64,000 nt of DNA from Linnemannia elongata (taxonomy: Eukaryota; Mortierellomycota; Mortierellomycetes; Mortierellales; Mortierellaceae): contig JAXBDG010000002.1 of NCBI GenBank assembly GCA_036320915.1, positions 2,356,001 to 2,420,000 on the forward strand, read 5' to 3'. Below, piece by piece: positions 10,346-19,088 of this stretch. The notes beneath the pieces are model-generated. The model saw only the letters and a program-made list of their open reading frames with translations. It did no database searches and was not told the origin of the DNA. Numbering within the stretch: position 1 is the stretch's first letter; each line of letters starts with the position of its first letter. The position numbers and the translations under genes are program-made.

Positions 10346-10582
10346 GTACTTTCGCCTTGATCCATCCCTTGAAATTACTCCGTCCGTCCTTTCTCTGAAT
10401 GCTCCTGCTCTTTTCCAGCATCCCTTGAATTTGATGTATCCGTAGCTGTTGTCCCTTGATGTTGTCCCTTGATATTTTTCCTTTGTTTCAGGCATTGTTC
10501 CCATCTCTTCCTTTTTTACTCCATCCTTGAAGTATCTCCTAACTGGCACAATGTTGTTGTTTAATAACAAGCTCCCTTCACG

Positions 10583-10591
10583 TATATAAAG
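10583..10591 (+). promoter_or_regulatory. TATA box in cassette copy B
   Basis: TATATAAAG is preceded by CTTCACG, the same context as in copy A. It lies 371 bp before ATG 10954; a 5'UTR intron shortens the mature leader. Confidence 0.65.
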
Positions 10592-10953
10592 AGGTTGCAT
10601 CTGGACATACATCTGATTTTACCTCAATACCCTCGATCGCAATAGCACTCACATCGCTCGTAACATCTATCACAAGCATTGCACTGTCAAAAAGACCCAC
10701 CAGACGAACGACCTCCTTGCATAACTGTCGCAAGAGCCTCAAGACTCTTAATAAGAACGATCACACGAGCGCCCACAAGAAGACCTGCGCGACTCCCGGC
10801 TCACGCCATTTTATCCTTGACCAGACTTTATAATAGTAAGGCCACACAACAGCGTTTCGCGGTTATGAGTAAAGGGTGGGAATATACTCATTACTGACGT
10901 AAATGTATTATTTTACCATTATCCATTATCTCTTTTTCATTTTTAAGATTGTA

Positions 10954-11251
10954 ATGAAAATTACTCTTCCTTTTGTCCTGGCTGTTATTTTGGGTCACAC
11001 CGCTCTTTGCTCAATCGCCTCCGCCCATGCCAAATCTAGTCGGCGAAGGGCTCATAAAGGCTTTGCAAGCTTTCGACCCTAAAACTAAGATAGACGCAGT
11101 GGACATAAGTGGCTCTGACAGGCATATTCTTTGGCCGGCCAACTGGAAGGTCTGCACCCAGAATCCCGAAGCTGGTACTCCACTCATGCCAGATATGGCG
11201 GTAAAGATCGGCGCCGTCAAGAAGACGGAGGACTGCCCGAAAGGCGCTTAA
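10954..11251 (+). pseudogene. secreted PASTA-domain-like protein with start-proximal frameshift
   Basis: From ATG 10954 the frame runs only 42 codons to a stop. The adjacent frame is open to TAA 11249-11251. It reads KLLFLLSWLLFWVTPLFAQ, a complete signal peptide, and then a PASTA-like module beginning MPNLVGEGLIKALQAFDP and ending near NPEAGTPLMPDMAVKIG and TEDCPKGA. The two frames meet at the A-run right after ATG (10957-10960). One A fewer would join ATG directly to the Lys codon of the signal peptide. PASTA domains are known mainly as peptidoglycan or beta-lactam sensing modules of bacterial kinases, so a fungal secreted version is notable. A pseudogene and a sequencing error are both possible. 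The promoter cassette and 5'UTR intron are intact. Confidence 0.65.
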
Positions 11252-12967
11252 GGAGAGCCACATTTCCCGGTGGCAAGACTGTGAGCTGATTGATTCCCTC
11301 AGCATGTCACGAATTAGCATGATAGACTGGATAAGTTTTATTAATATATGTAGCACTTCACCTGATCCATCTTCTTCATGCATCGTTTCCCACGTGCATC
11401 GTTATCGTATACTTGATTTTCGTTGTGTAAGCTTTTCATGTAAAGCGTCTGTCCGTTGCAAATGAGTCCTGGAAAGAAAGAAATAAAAGAGTAAAAGTCT
11501 TGCGCTAGATTGTGGCTGAAGCCTGGCTATTAGAATAAAAATGCGATCCAGAGACAGATTATACTACGATCCATGTTTCTGCTGGACTATATCCAAGTTA
11601 CCTTATAAGATTCCAAGGGGTAGCCGCAAGTTTGTTTATGTTTCTTGTTGAGGTAATTTGAGCTACTTCTCTGTTATGATGATAATGAGATACTCTAGCC
11701 TGCATGATTCGTCACGATCAAGTATAAGTGGGCCCCAGGTTATTAAGTACGTTGTCGGGTCATCGCCGATCTAAAGCCTGCGATTTTCGACCATTGTTCA
11801 GGTCAATCAGTTATTGTTCAATGACTTCAAATTGCGACCATTCGATCCAATGTAGAATGTGGAAGACGATACAGTTGAATAGAAATGCATACCATGCCAG
11901 CCTTATCGTCGGCAGTGAGAAAAGTGCGTTTTGTGTATCATCTCAATCAATATCGCTCGAACGCATGTCTGCTCTTCAGATTCGGTTCGTCAGGCACGGG
12001 TACGTTAGTACAGCAACAATTGTCGTTATCGCCCCTGATTTCGTGTTGTTTGTCGCGTAAAATGATTGCTATGACCATGACGCGCAGCATGTAGAACTGA
12101 TTCCAATTCGACAGTGGGCATTCAATTTTGTGATACTCTGTTTGCAGCAGTGACTAGAACTTATTCCCATGGTCACGCCCCAGGTTCGCTTCTTGATTAT
12201 TATTTTTTTTTCTTGATTATTTTAGTTCAATCCAAACCCTTGACCAAGATCAAAGCAGCGCAAAAAAAAAGTTGTACTCCAGATACTGCCAGGCTTCTCA
12301 ATTGTCGATCCGCTTTACTTGCTAAAACGACTTGCTTCAGTTCTGTCCCTGCGTAACGCACAAATTATAATGTTTTTTGTAGTTTGTCAGAAAAATGAAT
12401 GACCGATTATCAACTGTGCCCAGTCACCTTCTCACCTAGGATGCCTCAAGCAGAACGCTTATAGTAGAGCCATAGTCGTCCTTCTTTTAAAGTCAACTAT
12501 TGTGGTTATATTGTATTTTGTCATGCTTTCAGTTCTTCGTTGTTTAGGGTTCATTTTGTTATGCCAGCCCTATCTGTCAGGTCCTAGGTACCTCTCCAAC
12601 CTTACCCCACACCCAAGTTCACAGTTTTCTATAGGAAGTTTCATGAAGTGCCTTTCTGCCTACTTAAATAGTCTACCTCTTCGCTACCGTTTGTCCTTGG
12701 GCTAACAATAAAGCCATCCCTTAGTACCACCCCTTCCACTTATCCCTTCCTTGCTTCTTGATTCTCTCTTCCCTGTTCTCCGGCCCAATCCTTCGTTCTA
12801 AGTACTACGAACGAATCTTTTGGGGGTGGTTTTATATGTTTTATTTAGAGGCATGTCCAGAAACACACAAGCTCAAGAATATCTATCATCGCTCAAGTTT
12901 CATGCTACGGCGTAACCGCATTAAAGGTTTACTCTGGTATGCGAAAGTGTATGTCCTGCCGTTCAAC
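11252..12967. other. intergenic region without recognised gene
   Basis: Frames here lack starts, domains or splice support. A short plus-strand peptide at about 12260-12330, with the core KSCTPDTARLLNCR, resembles a peptide encoded at about 44930-44980 (KRCTPYTAKLLECR); see findings. Nothing else was recognised. Confidence 0.45.
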
Positions 12968-13311
12968 TTAAGCGTTTGGGACACAGAATCCAGAGCATCG
13001 GTCCCAGTGGTCTCCGCCTCCGCAAGCGTGGATCAGCCTTGCAAATGGGTGGGTTTGGCACGACCAATGATCGCCGCAGTTGCTGATGCAAGGGTACAAG
13101 TCCATTCCATCAGGGACTTGCCAGGTGCCTCCGTTGTTGTGGATGCGTCCGATCTGGGCATTGACTCCAGCGGCAAGGAGAAGGGCAGCAGCCTAGTTCA
13201 AAATCACAAATTTGTAGACATCATACTAGTTCAGTCTCGTTTTTTTTTATCAGGCCAATTGTGTGTGCGAACAATTGTGTGTCTATTATTTACTCCAAAA
13301 GTGATACGCAT
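12968..13311 (-). CDS. two-exon small secreted cysteine-rich protein
   Basis: Exon 1 is 13294-13311, only 18 nt and six codons (MRITFG). The intron is 13193-13293 (101 nt, GTAAAT donor, CTAG acceptor, phase 0). Exon 2 is 12968-13192. The product has 80 residues. MRITFGAAALLLAAGVNA is a near-ideal signal peptide formed only after splicing, with cleavage before QIGRIHNN. The mature part of about 62 residues has six cysteines (LYPCISNC, WSCQ, HACGGG, DRCSGFC), is Gly/His/Trp-rich and ends in VPNA. TATATAAG at 13433-13440 is 122 bp upstream of the start. Because the first exon is tiny, an open-frame search misses this gene. The family is unrecognised; extracellular location is inferred. The opposite plus-strand frame over this region is a shadow. 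Confidence 0.75.
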
Positions 13312-13432
13312 TGTGTGTTGTTGCTGGTTTTGAAAGGTGTGAGTGTGGGAGGGTTGTTGAAGAGGTGCTGGGGCACGAAAGACTTGAAGAGGAATTGGTT
13401 GTTGAGATGAGTTGGCCTTGGAGAAGGACCTT

Positions 13433-13440
13433 CTTATATA
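13433..13440 (-). promoter_or_regulatory. TATA box of the two-exon secreted gene
   Basis: TATATAAG on the minus strand lies 122 bp before ATG 13311. It directly follows, in the direction of transcription, a 29-base A run (T29 on the plus strand, 13444-13472). The A run could act as a nucleosome-excluding element; that is inference. Confidence 0.6.
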
Positions 13441-13441
13441 C

Positions 13442-13443
<2 letters not shown>

Positions 13444-13472
<29 letters not shown>
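13444..13472. repeat. T29 homopolymer
   Basis: Twenty-nine consecutive T on the plus strand lie immediately upstream of the TATA box of the minus-strand secreted gene. Long poly(dA:dT) tracts commonly mark fungal promoters. Confidence 0.9.
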
Positions 13473-13475
<3 letters not shown>

Positions 13476-14564
13476 CCAGACCTAGATCGTTCACTTTCCC
13501 ATCCATGTTCATGAGCAGAGCATGTTCACTTTCCTCCCTTTCCTTGCCTATGCTAATACACGCTTCACAGCCTATAGTCCATTGTTCATGCGCTGACTCG
13601 CATGTTACAACGTCTACTTGTTTATCTGTTGCAACTACATCGTGTTCTTCGGTTCCTAGCGCCTTGTCGAGTTTTTCAGCCCCTTCCCTTATCCTTTCAC
13701 TGCGCATGTCAATTTTTGGCTCCCAAGCACCAATCACGTTACGCGCACTATTGTCTATTCGCCATTTTCCTTTTTCGTGTAATGTACATTCTTATTTTTA
13801 GTTTCCCTCACTCACGCCGCCAATATCCTGGAATTATCACAGAACGTCTTCCGTTAAACATAAGATCCATGCCTGATTGTCACCGACGGGACATTGTCAC
13901 CAAATTGGCGACCATCGTGTTCCCGTAGACTGCCGTCTATAAACTTTCTCAGTCTACAACAACAGATACTGTGAATGGGTACATTTACGCCACATTTCAA
14001 AGATTAAATGTAACCTGATGGTGACGCTCAATAGCCGGCAGACACTGGCAGTCATAAACACGCTCTCGGTCAGGAGATAGAGAATTGTTCATAGGTACGT
14101 TTTTTTTTCTATGTCCCAAGGTTACACCTAGCGCAGTTACGGCTCGTATGGGAAACCAGAACGGTACACTCTTTCACGAATGTTTTCTTTCTACAATTGG
14201 TGAATTGGCGCAGATTTCATGGTCAAATTTAAGTTACATGTTACAGAAAACACGTCTATCCCGAGTGCAACTTTTACTAGGAGATAAACAGGGGCACTCT
14301 GTCAAGAATCGATTGTATCGCGCTCTCTTCACTGGCGTAAAAGTACATTCGCGACTACGGAAAAATAGGCGTAACGTTCGTCCACCTTGAAGTCGCAGGT
14401 TTCAATATCAGGATATGTCCACCTTCTGGTACAATCACTCACCTTGAGCACCTAAGAAATTGAGGACGTCTTACAGTAACATCTCGTGCATATCTTGCCC
14501 TACCTCGTTTGAGTTCATCCGTAGGATTGATTTAAACGACCATGACGCTATAGGGGGTTTGATT

Positions 14565-15391
14565 GGAGGACACGACAGAGGATAGAGGAAGACCATATAC
14601 CGATTTACACGCTCCAGTGCAGACTTCACTTTTGAATGAAAGTTAAGTATGGAGGTGCTCAGATACGCTGCGACTCTTGTGGTATCGCAAGTGGAAGGAG
14701 CGGGATGCTTGAGGAGAAACAAAATCACATAGTTGCTACACGGACTGCCCAACTTCAAGGAAGTCTGCATGCTTGACGCCGAATCGATGGGAGAATGAAG
14801 TTTTGGAGGGACGATAAAATGGGAACTCTTAAGGCTGGTAGGGATCGAATTTGAGGTTTTTGGCACAATTAAAGATGCCTAATTGACTAACTAGGAAGCG
14901 CTTTCACGACTGTCCTGGTCAAGACCGAGGCAGGACTGGAGAGTATCGCTATTCAGCGGGGAGTCTACGCTCAACTTGGACGACTGAAAAAGTTAAGAGA
15001 GCTAACCCTGAAGGCTCTTCGACCGTGCTACAAAGTACGGGATGTGAGACGCCACCTGGATCACCATTTCTACGACTGCCTGGCGATGAGTTTGGAGAGT
15101 GGACTGGACCTTTTGGCGAATCTCGGGGACCTGAGGAGAGTCGACCTGGAGGATATGAATGTTGAGATCGGTAATCCCGCAGAGCAAGCATGGGTAGCGG
15201 AGCACTGGCCTCTTGCCACCGTCGTATACGCAAGATATCCCGAGACAGGTTCAGGCACAAACGTCAACAGCTACATCGATGGCGAGCCGGATGAGTATCC
15301 GGACGGATATCTTTACCGCAGGAGACTTGAAGATTTCGACGATGAGCTCGGCAACGGCATAGTTGATTCACATTTTTCACTGTTTTGTTAA
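14565..15391 (+). pseudogene. decayed F-box/LRR paralogue (C-terminal part)
   Basis: This segment translates colinearly with the C-terminal half of the intact F-box protein at 15726-17120, but with stops and frame changes. At about 14650-14800 it reads EVLRYAATLV, VEGAGCLRRNKIT, a stop, then LLHGLPNFKEV; the intact copy has VEGAWCLNSKEIQQ and LLCGLPKLRE. From about 14890 the frame is open to TAA 15389-15391, with AQLGRLKKLRELTLKAL, FYDCLAMSLESGLDLL and EQAWVAEHWPLATVVY. The F-box part is absent. It lies directly upstream of, and in the same orientation as, two intact paralogues. It is therefore a dead member of a tandem array. Confidence 0.85.
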
Positions 15392-15725
15392 TATCAACAG
15401 CCACAAAAACAAAAGCAATCAAATCCTTGTCGCACACACACCGCGCCCGTGCTTTCGATGATACCAGAAGTTGTCACGTAGGTTCAACGTCCTTTTCACT
15501 GTGGGACCGTGTCGCACTTTTCATATCGCCACCATCACAATCAACAATAATAGGACATCACAAGGGTCAAATCCTCATTTATTCGGTCGCAGCAAGTGCA
15601 TACACGAAATGTGCTCTCACGTGTAGTCCTGAACCAACTTTACCTCCTTCAATTTCTCTCTTTTGTTTCTTAACCCTTTCAAAACTCATTCACAAACCAT
15701 CACACCCAACCCACAACCAATCACC

Positions 15726-17120
15726 ATGGGCGAACGCGAATCAAAACGAGAAAACAGGAGCCAACAACCTCCATCACGAACAGGCAGGGCACAGCGCTCT
15801 CCAAAACGAGTTGATAGAGGGAGGCACAACCCAGCAGGAGTCATCGCTACGACACCGACATCGTTTTCCGACCTGCCCACCGAGATGCAGACCTTGGTCG
15901 GGCAGTTTTGCACCCAGCATCAGTTGACTGTTTGCGTACGTGTCTGTCGCGCCTGGAAGACATTGTTCTACCCTATCCTTTGGAGACATGTTCAGGATTC
16001 AAAAGCACGTAACGAAAGGCGATGGATACCTGGGAGAGACGACATGCTTTTGATATGCGCGGCCAGAGGAGCATTGAGGACCAATGGCCATCTGATCCAG
16101 TCGTTGAGACTCGAGTGCAGCGACGTGCAATTCTCAAACCTCCTGGAAACCCAACTTCCACCAAATCTCCCTCAGTTAACCTCGATCGAATTCATTGGAG
16201 TGAGCAGCATGGACAACGTGATTGCCAGTCTTTTACGACGGAGTACTGCGGGATGGAGGTCGATCATCTTCCACGCCAACCATCCCCAGGGCTTACCCCG
16301 ATTTGGACGCGAGTCGCTTAAGGAAGTACTCAAGCATGCATCGACACTGGAGGTTCTGCGGGTGGAGGGCGCATGGTGTCTAAACAGCAAGGAGATCCAG
16401 CAGTTACTCTGTGGGCTGCCCAAGCTCAGGGAGTTCAATCTACTTGGCGCCTGCAGCCATGATGTGCCGCCGGATCCTTCGTTGGAAGCAAGTGATGTCG
16501 TGGCGTCAGAGTGGGCATGCGCCAACCTGGAGGTCTTTGGCTGCGAGATCCAAGGACTGCAACGGCCACCTAAGCCTGCCGACGGACGTTGGAGTGGACC
16601 CATCAAGACCAAAGAGGAACAGGATAGCATTGACCTTCAGCGGCGGGTGTGTGCACAACTCGGGAAGCTGAAAAGGTTGAGGGAGCTCATTCTACGAGTT
16701 CCTGCCCCGACCTATGAAGGCAATCACATGCCTTATAACCCCCGCTTCACTCGCGACTGCCTTGCAATGGGCTTCGAGACAGGGTTGGACTTGATGGTCG
16801 ATCTCAAGGATTTGAGGAAGGTCGGACTGGAGGATATGGATGTTGATATTGGCAACTTTGCGGAGCAAGCCTGGGTAGCCTATAACTGGCCCCATGCGAC
16901 GATTCGATACCCAGGAAACCCCGAAGCAGGTCCGCACATTAATATTTATCCACCCGATTCTGATTTGGAGCCGGAAGACTACGACGACATTGCCAATTAC
17001 GGGGAGTTGAATTTTGAGGACTATGAACCAGACTATGATGCATATGAATGGGCTTATGATGGATACGATTGGACTGCTGACGGCTATTGTGACTACGATC
17101 CAGACTATGGGGGCTTCTAG
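15726..17120 (+). CDS. F-box protein, tandem paralogue 1
   Basis: This is a 464-residue single-exon gene. ATG 15726 is chosen over the open upstream frame because the paralogue at 17524 aligns from the same residue (both have RSxQQPSRTG and HNxxGxI before the F-box). The basic, disordered N-terminus (1-45) is followed by the F-box at about 47-90 (FSDLPTEMQTLV, VCRAWKTLFYPILW), which docks to Skp1. The middle and C-terminal part has irregular leucine-rich strands (LPKLREFNLLGA, LKRLRELILRV) and the family signature EQAWVAYNWPHATI. The tail is an acidic, tyrosine-rich repeat of DYxxYEW/DGYD type. It is probably a substrate adaptor of an SCF ubiquitin ligase; the target is unknown. Confidence 0.85.
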   Translation: MGERESKRENRSQQPPSRTGRAQRSPKRVDRGRHNPAGVIATTPTSFSDLPTEMQTLVGQFCTQHQLTVCVRVCRAWKTLFYPILWRHVQDSKARNERRWIPGRDDMLLICAARGALRTNGHLIQSLRLECSDVQFSNLLETQLPPNLPQLTSIEFIGVSSMDNVIASLLRRSTAGWRSIIFHANHPQGLPRFGRESLKEVLKHASTLEVLRVEGAWCLNSKEIQQLLCGLPKLREFNLLGACSHDVPPDPSLEASDVVASEWACANLEVFGCEIQGLQRPPKPADGRWSGPIKTKEEQDSIDLQRRVCAQLGKLKRLRELILRVPAPTYEGNHMPYNPRFTRDCLAMGFETGLDLMVDLKDLRKVGLEDMDVDIGNFAEQAWVAYNWPHATIRYPGNPEAGPHINIYPPDSDLEPEDYDDIANYGELNFEDYEPDYDAYEWAYDGYDWTADGYCDYDPDYGGF

Positions 17121-17523
17121 ACCAGCATTGTCGAGGAGAAAAATAAAATCTTCCAGTCTCCCTTTAAAAAAAGCTGTGAACCATCTCATTTTTCTTTGTT
17201 CTTACCATCACAGGGAACAGGGGTGCCCAGGTGAGCAAAGCGATACTCGAGCGATACTCGAGTAGCTAATCGAACAGCCCTCGAGCACCTTGTTGGACCA
17301 GAGGCGCATGGATATTATGGAGGAGGAGTACGCCCAAGGCCCTTGCGCGCGTCCCACAAGCAACAAGACTCTCGTACGTCGTTCCTGGCGTGAGATTATG
17401 TGCGCGTATCAGGAGCACTAAGAGAGTCCTTCTGATTGGATAAATTGATGTGGCGTCACGACCAAACTTTTTTTTCTTAATCTCACTCTCAAACCATCAC
17501 GCACGACCATCAAAGCAATCAAC
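17121..17523. other. intergenic spacer with short peptide remnant
   Basis: It separates two F-box paralogues. The string GCGATACTCGA is duplicated in tandem at about 17241-17263. A frame at about 17274-17421 encodes LLDQRRMDIMEEEYAQGP and ends in a stop. Its core resembles LLGRRRMNIMER encoded near 45340 and may be a remnant of the same unidentified gene family. Confidence 0.4.
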
Positions 17524-18755
17524 ATGGTCAAACACAAATCAATACAAGGAAACAGGAGCTATCAACAACCATCACGAACAGGCGAGACACAGCATTCTCC
17601 AAAACAAGCTGACAGAGGGGAGCACAATTCAACAGGAACCATCGTTGAGGCACCAACATCGTTCAATGACCTCCCGGTAGAAATCCAGGAAAAAATCGCA
17701 CCCTTCCTCAACCATTATGCCCTGGCTGCATGTGTCCGAGTATGCCGATCCTGGAAGAGAGTTTTCCACCGCCAACTCTGGAGTCATATCGATCTTGCCT
17801 GGAACGAGGACGACAAGCCTTGGCAAAAAAGAGTTTGTCGCGCATTGAGGACTAACAGGCTGTTTGTCAGATCCCTCAGGCTGTCATTGGAATTGGACGA
17901 TCTCCTTCCTTTGTTTCTGAGGCAATGTCCGGCGGTCCCTTTTCCGAACTTGACAGCTGTAGAAATCGAGGCTCCGTTTGAGGATGACTATGAAGAGGAG
18001 TGGCTGGCAGGATTATTCAACCTCACCACGAACGGGTGGAAGCGGATCGTATTCCGCAAGTTCAAGAACCGCTTTAGCATCCTCGAATTCGACCGGTACC
18101 CGTTCGAGGAATTTCTCCGACTCGCCGCGCCAACGCTGGAGGTCCTTCGCACCTATGATTTGTCGTTGGTCTCAATGGAAAAGGTTGACGAACTACTCTG
18201 CACAGCACCTAACCTCAAGGAACTCTACATATCTGGAGGTACCGACAACACGCCCAATAACTGGCTGCATCCCGAGATGTTTAACGAGTCAGAGTGGGTT
18301 TGCGCGAATCTTGAGGTCTTTGGCTGCCGCATTGGGGGTATCCCTCGGCCAGATATCACCCGCACCATCGATCGCAGACCTGCATCCGAACGTGTCATAG
18401 AAGGAACTATTCAAGAAAGCGTCAATCTCCAGCGCCAAGTGTATGCCCGTCTCGCCCAATTCACAAAGCTGCGGAAGCTCGCACTTGGCTTTCCAATCGA
18501 TAATGACGAAGACAAGAGGTACAAGGAGTTCTACCGACAATTCGACTGTCTCGCCATGACACTGGATAGCGGGTTGGATCTGTTGAAGGGGCTCAAGAAT
18601 CTGCGGCTGGTTGCACTGGTGGACATGGAGATTTACGTTGACGGTGAGAAGGAACAGGCTTGGTTTGCTGAGAACTGGCCTCATGCGACGATCAAGACTG
18701 AGGACGACGCAAAGTACCAAGCTAGCGACGATAGCGACTCAGACAGCTGGAGGAC

Positions 18756-18789
<34 letters not shown>

Positions 18790-18792
18790 TAA
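17524..18792 (+). CDS. F-box protein, tandem paralogue 2
   Basis: This is a 422-residue single-exon gene. The layout is as in paralogue 1: disordered N-terminus to about residue 46, F-box at about 47-92 (FNDLPVEIQEKIAPFL, VCRSWKRVFHRQLWSHID), then a degenerate LRR region (LRKLALGF, LKNLRLVALVDMEIY) and the signature EQAWFAENWPHATI. The C-terminus is an aspartate homopolymer of about 11 residues encoded by a (GAT)n microsatellite ending at the stop codon, a site likely to vary in length between strains. It is closer to the paralogue at 34492 than to the one at 15726: both share GxIPRPDITR and CLAMTLDSGLDLLKGLK. The predicted role is substrate recognition in an SCF E3 ligase. Confidence 0.85.
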
Positions 18793-19088
18793 AACGAAGT
18801 ATCTCGTTTCATCCAATGGACCTGTTGGCAATGAACTAGCTCGCTTGCGGATATCAGAGGCTCAAGCCATGTCAATAATCTTATCGAACAACAAGCGCCT
18901 CGAGGTCGGAGTGTCTACTTACATCTACGAGTAGAATAAAGACTAAAATGAGATCAAATTTAGCGACGATCAACAAGACTCTAAAAGTTCCGTTAAACAA
19001 CGCGCTTTTATTATTATTTTATCGACGAAAAAAAAAAAAAGTTGCATGGCTTGCTCTTTCCAGAAGGACAAACCTCTGTCAGCCCTTT
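18793..19088. other. convergent 3' ends of F-box gene and beta-adaptin gene
   Basis: This is short AT-rich spacer between two convergent genes. It contains AATAAA-like strings (for example around 18935) suitable for polyadenylation and an A-run at 19028-19040. No gene is seen. Confidence 0.4.

Larger units (their letters stand above)
10036..10953 (+). promoter_or_regulatory. promoter and leader cassette, copy B
   Basis: The cassette starts with GACATCGAAGGATC (10036-10049), passes through a TTGGTGTTGT-rich region and reaches CTTCACGTATATAAAG (10576-10591). The leader from about 10600 to 10880 resembles the leader of copy A. A 5'UTR intron is likely, from GTAAAG at about 10869 to the AAG acceptor at 10947. 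It leaves six bases before ATG 10954. This drives, or once drove, the PASTA-like secreted gene. Confidence 0.55.

Noticed and set aside
10899..10947. A 49-nt intron as the 5'UTR intron of the PASTA-like gene
   Set aside because: A GTAAAT donor at 10899 is possible but the intron would be very short. The GTAAAG donor near 10869 gives a more normal 79 nt and aligns with the same position in cassette copy A.
12758..13333. Plus-strand frame of about 190 codons over the two-exon secreted gene
   Set aside because: The minus strand has a TATA box, splice sites, signal peptide and Cys pattern. The plus frame has no domain and starts in unstructured sequence.
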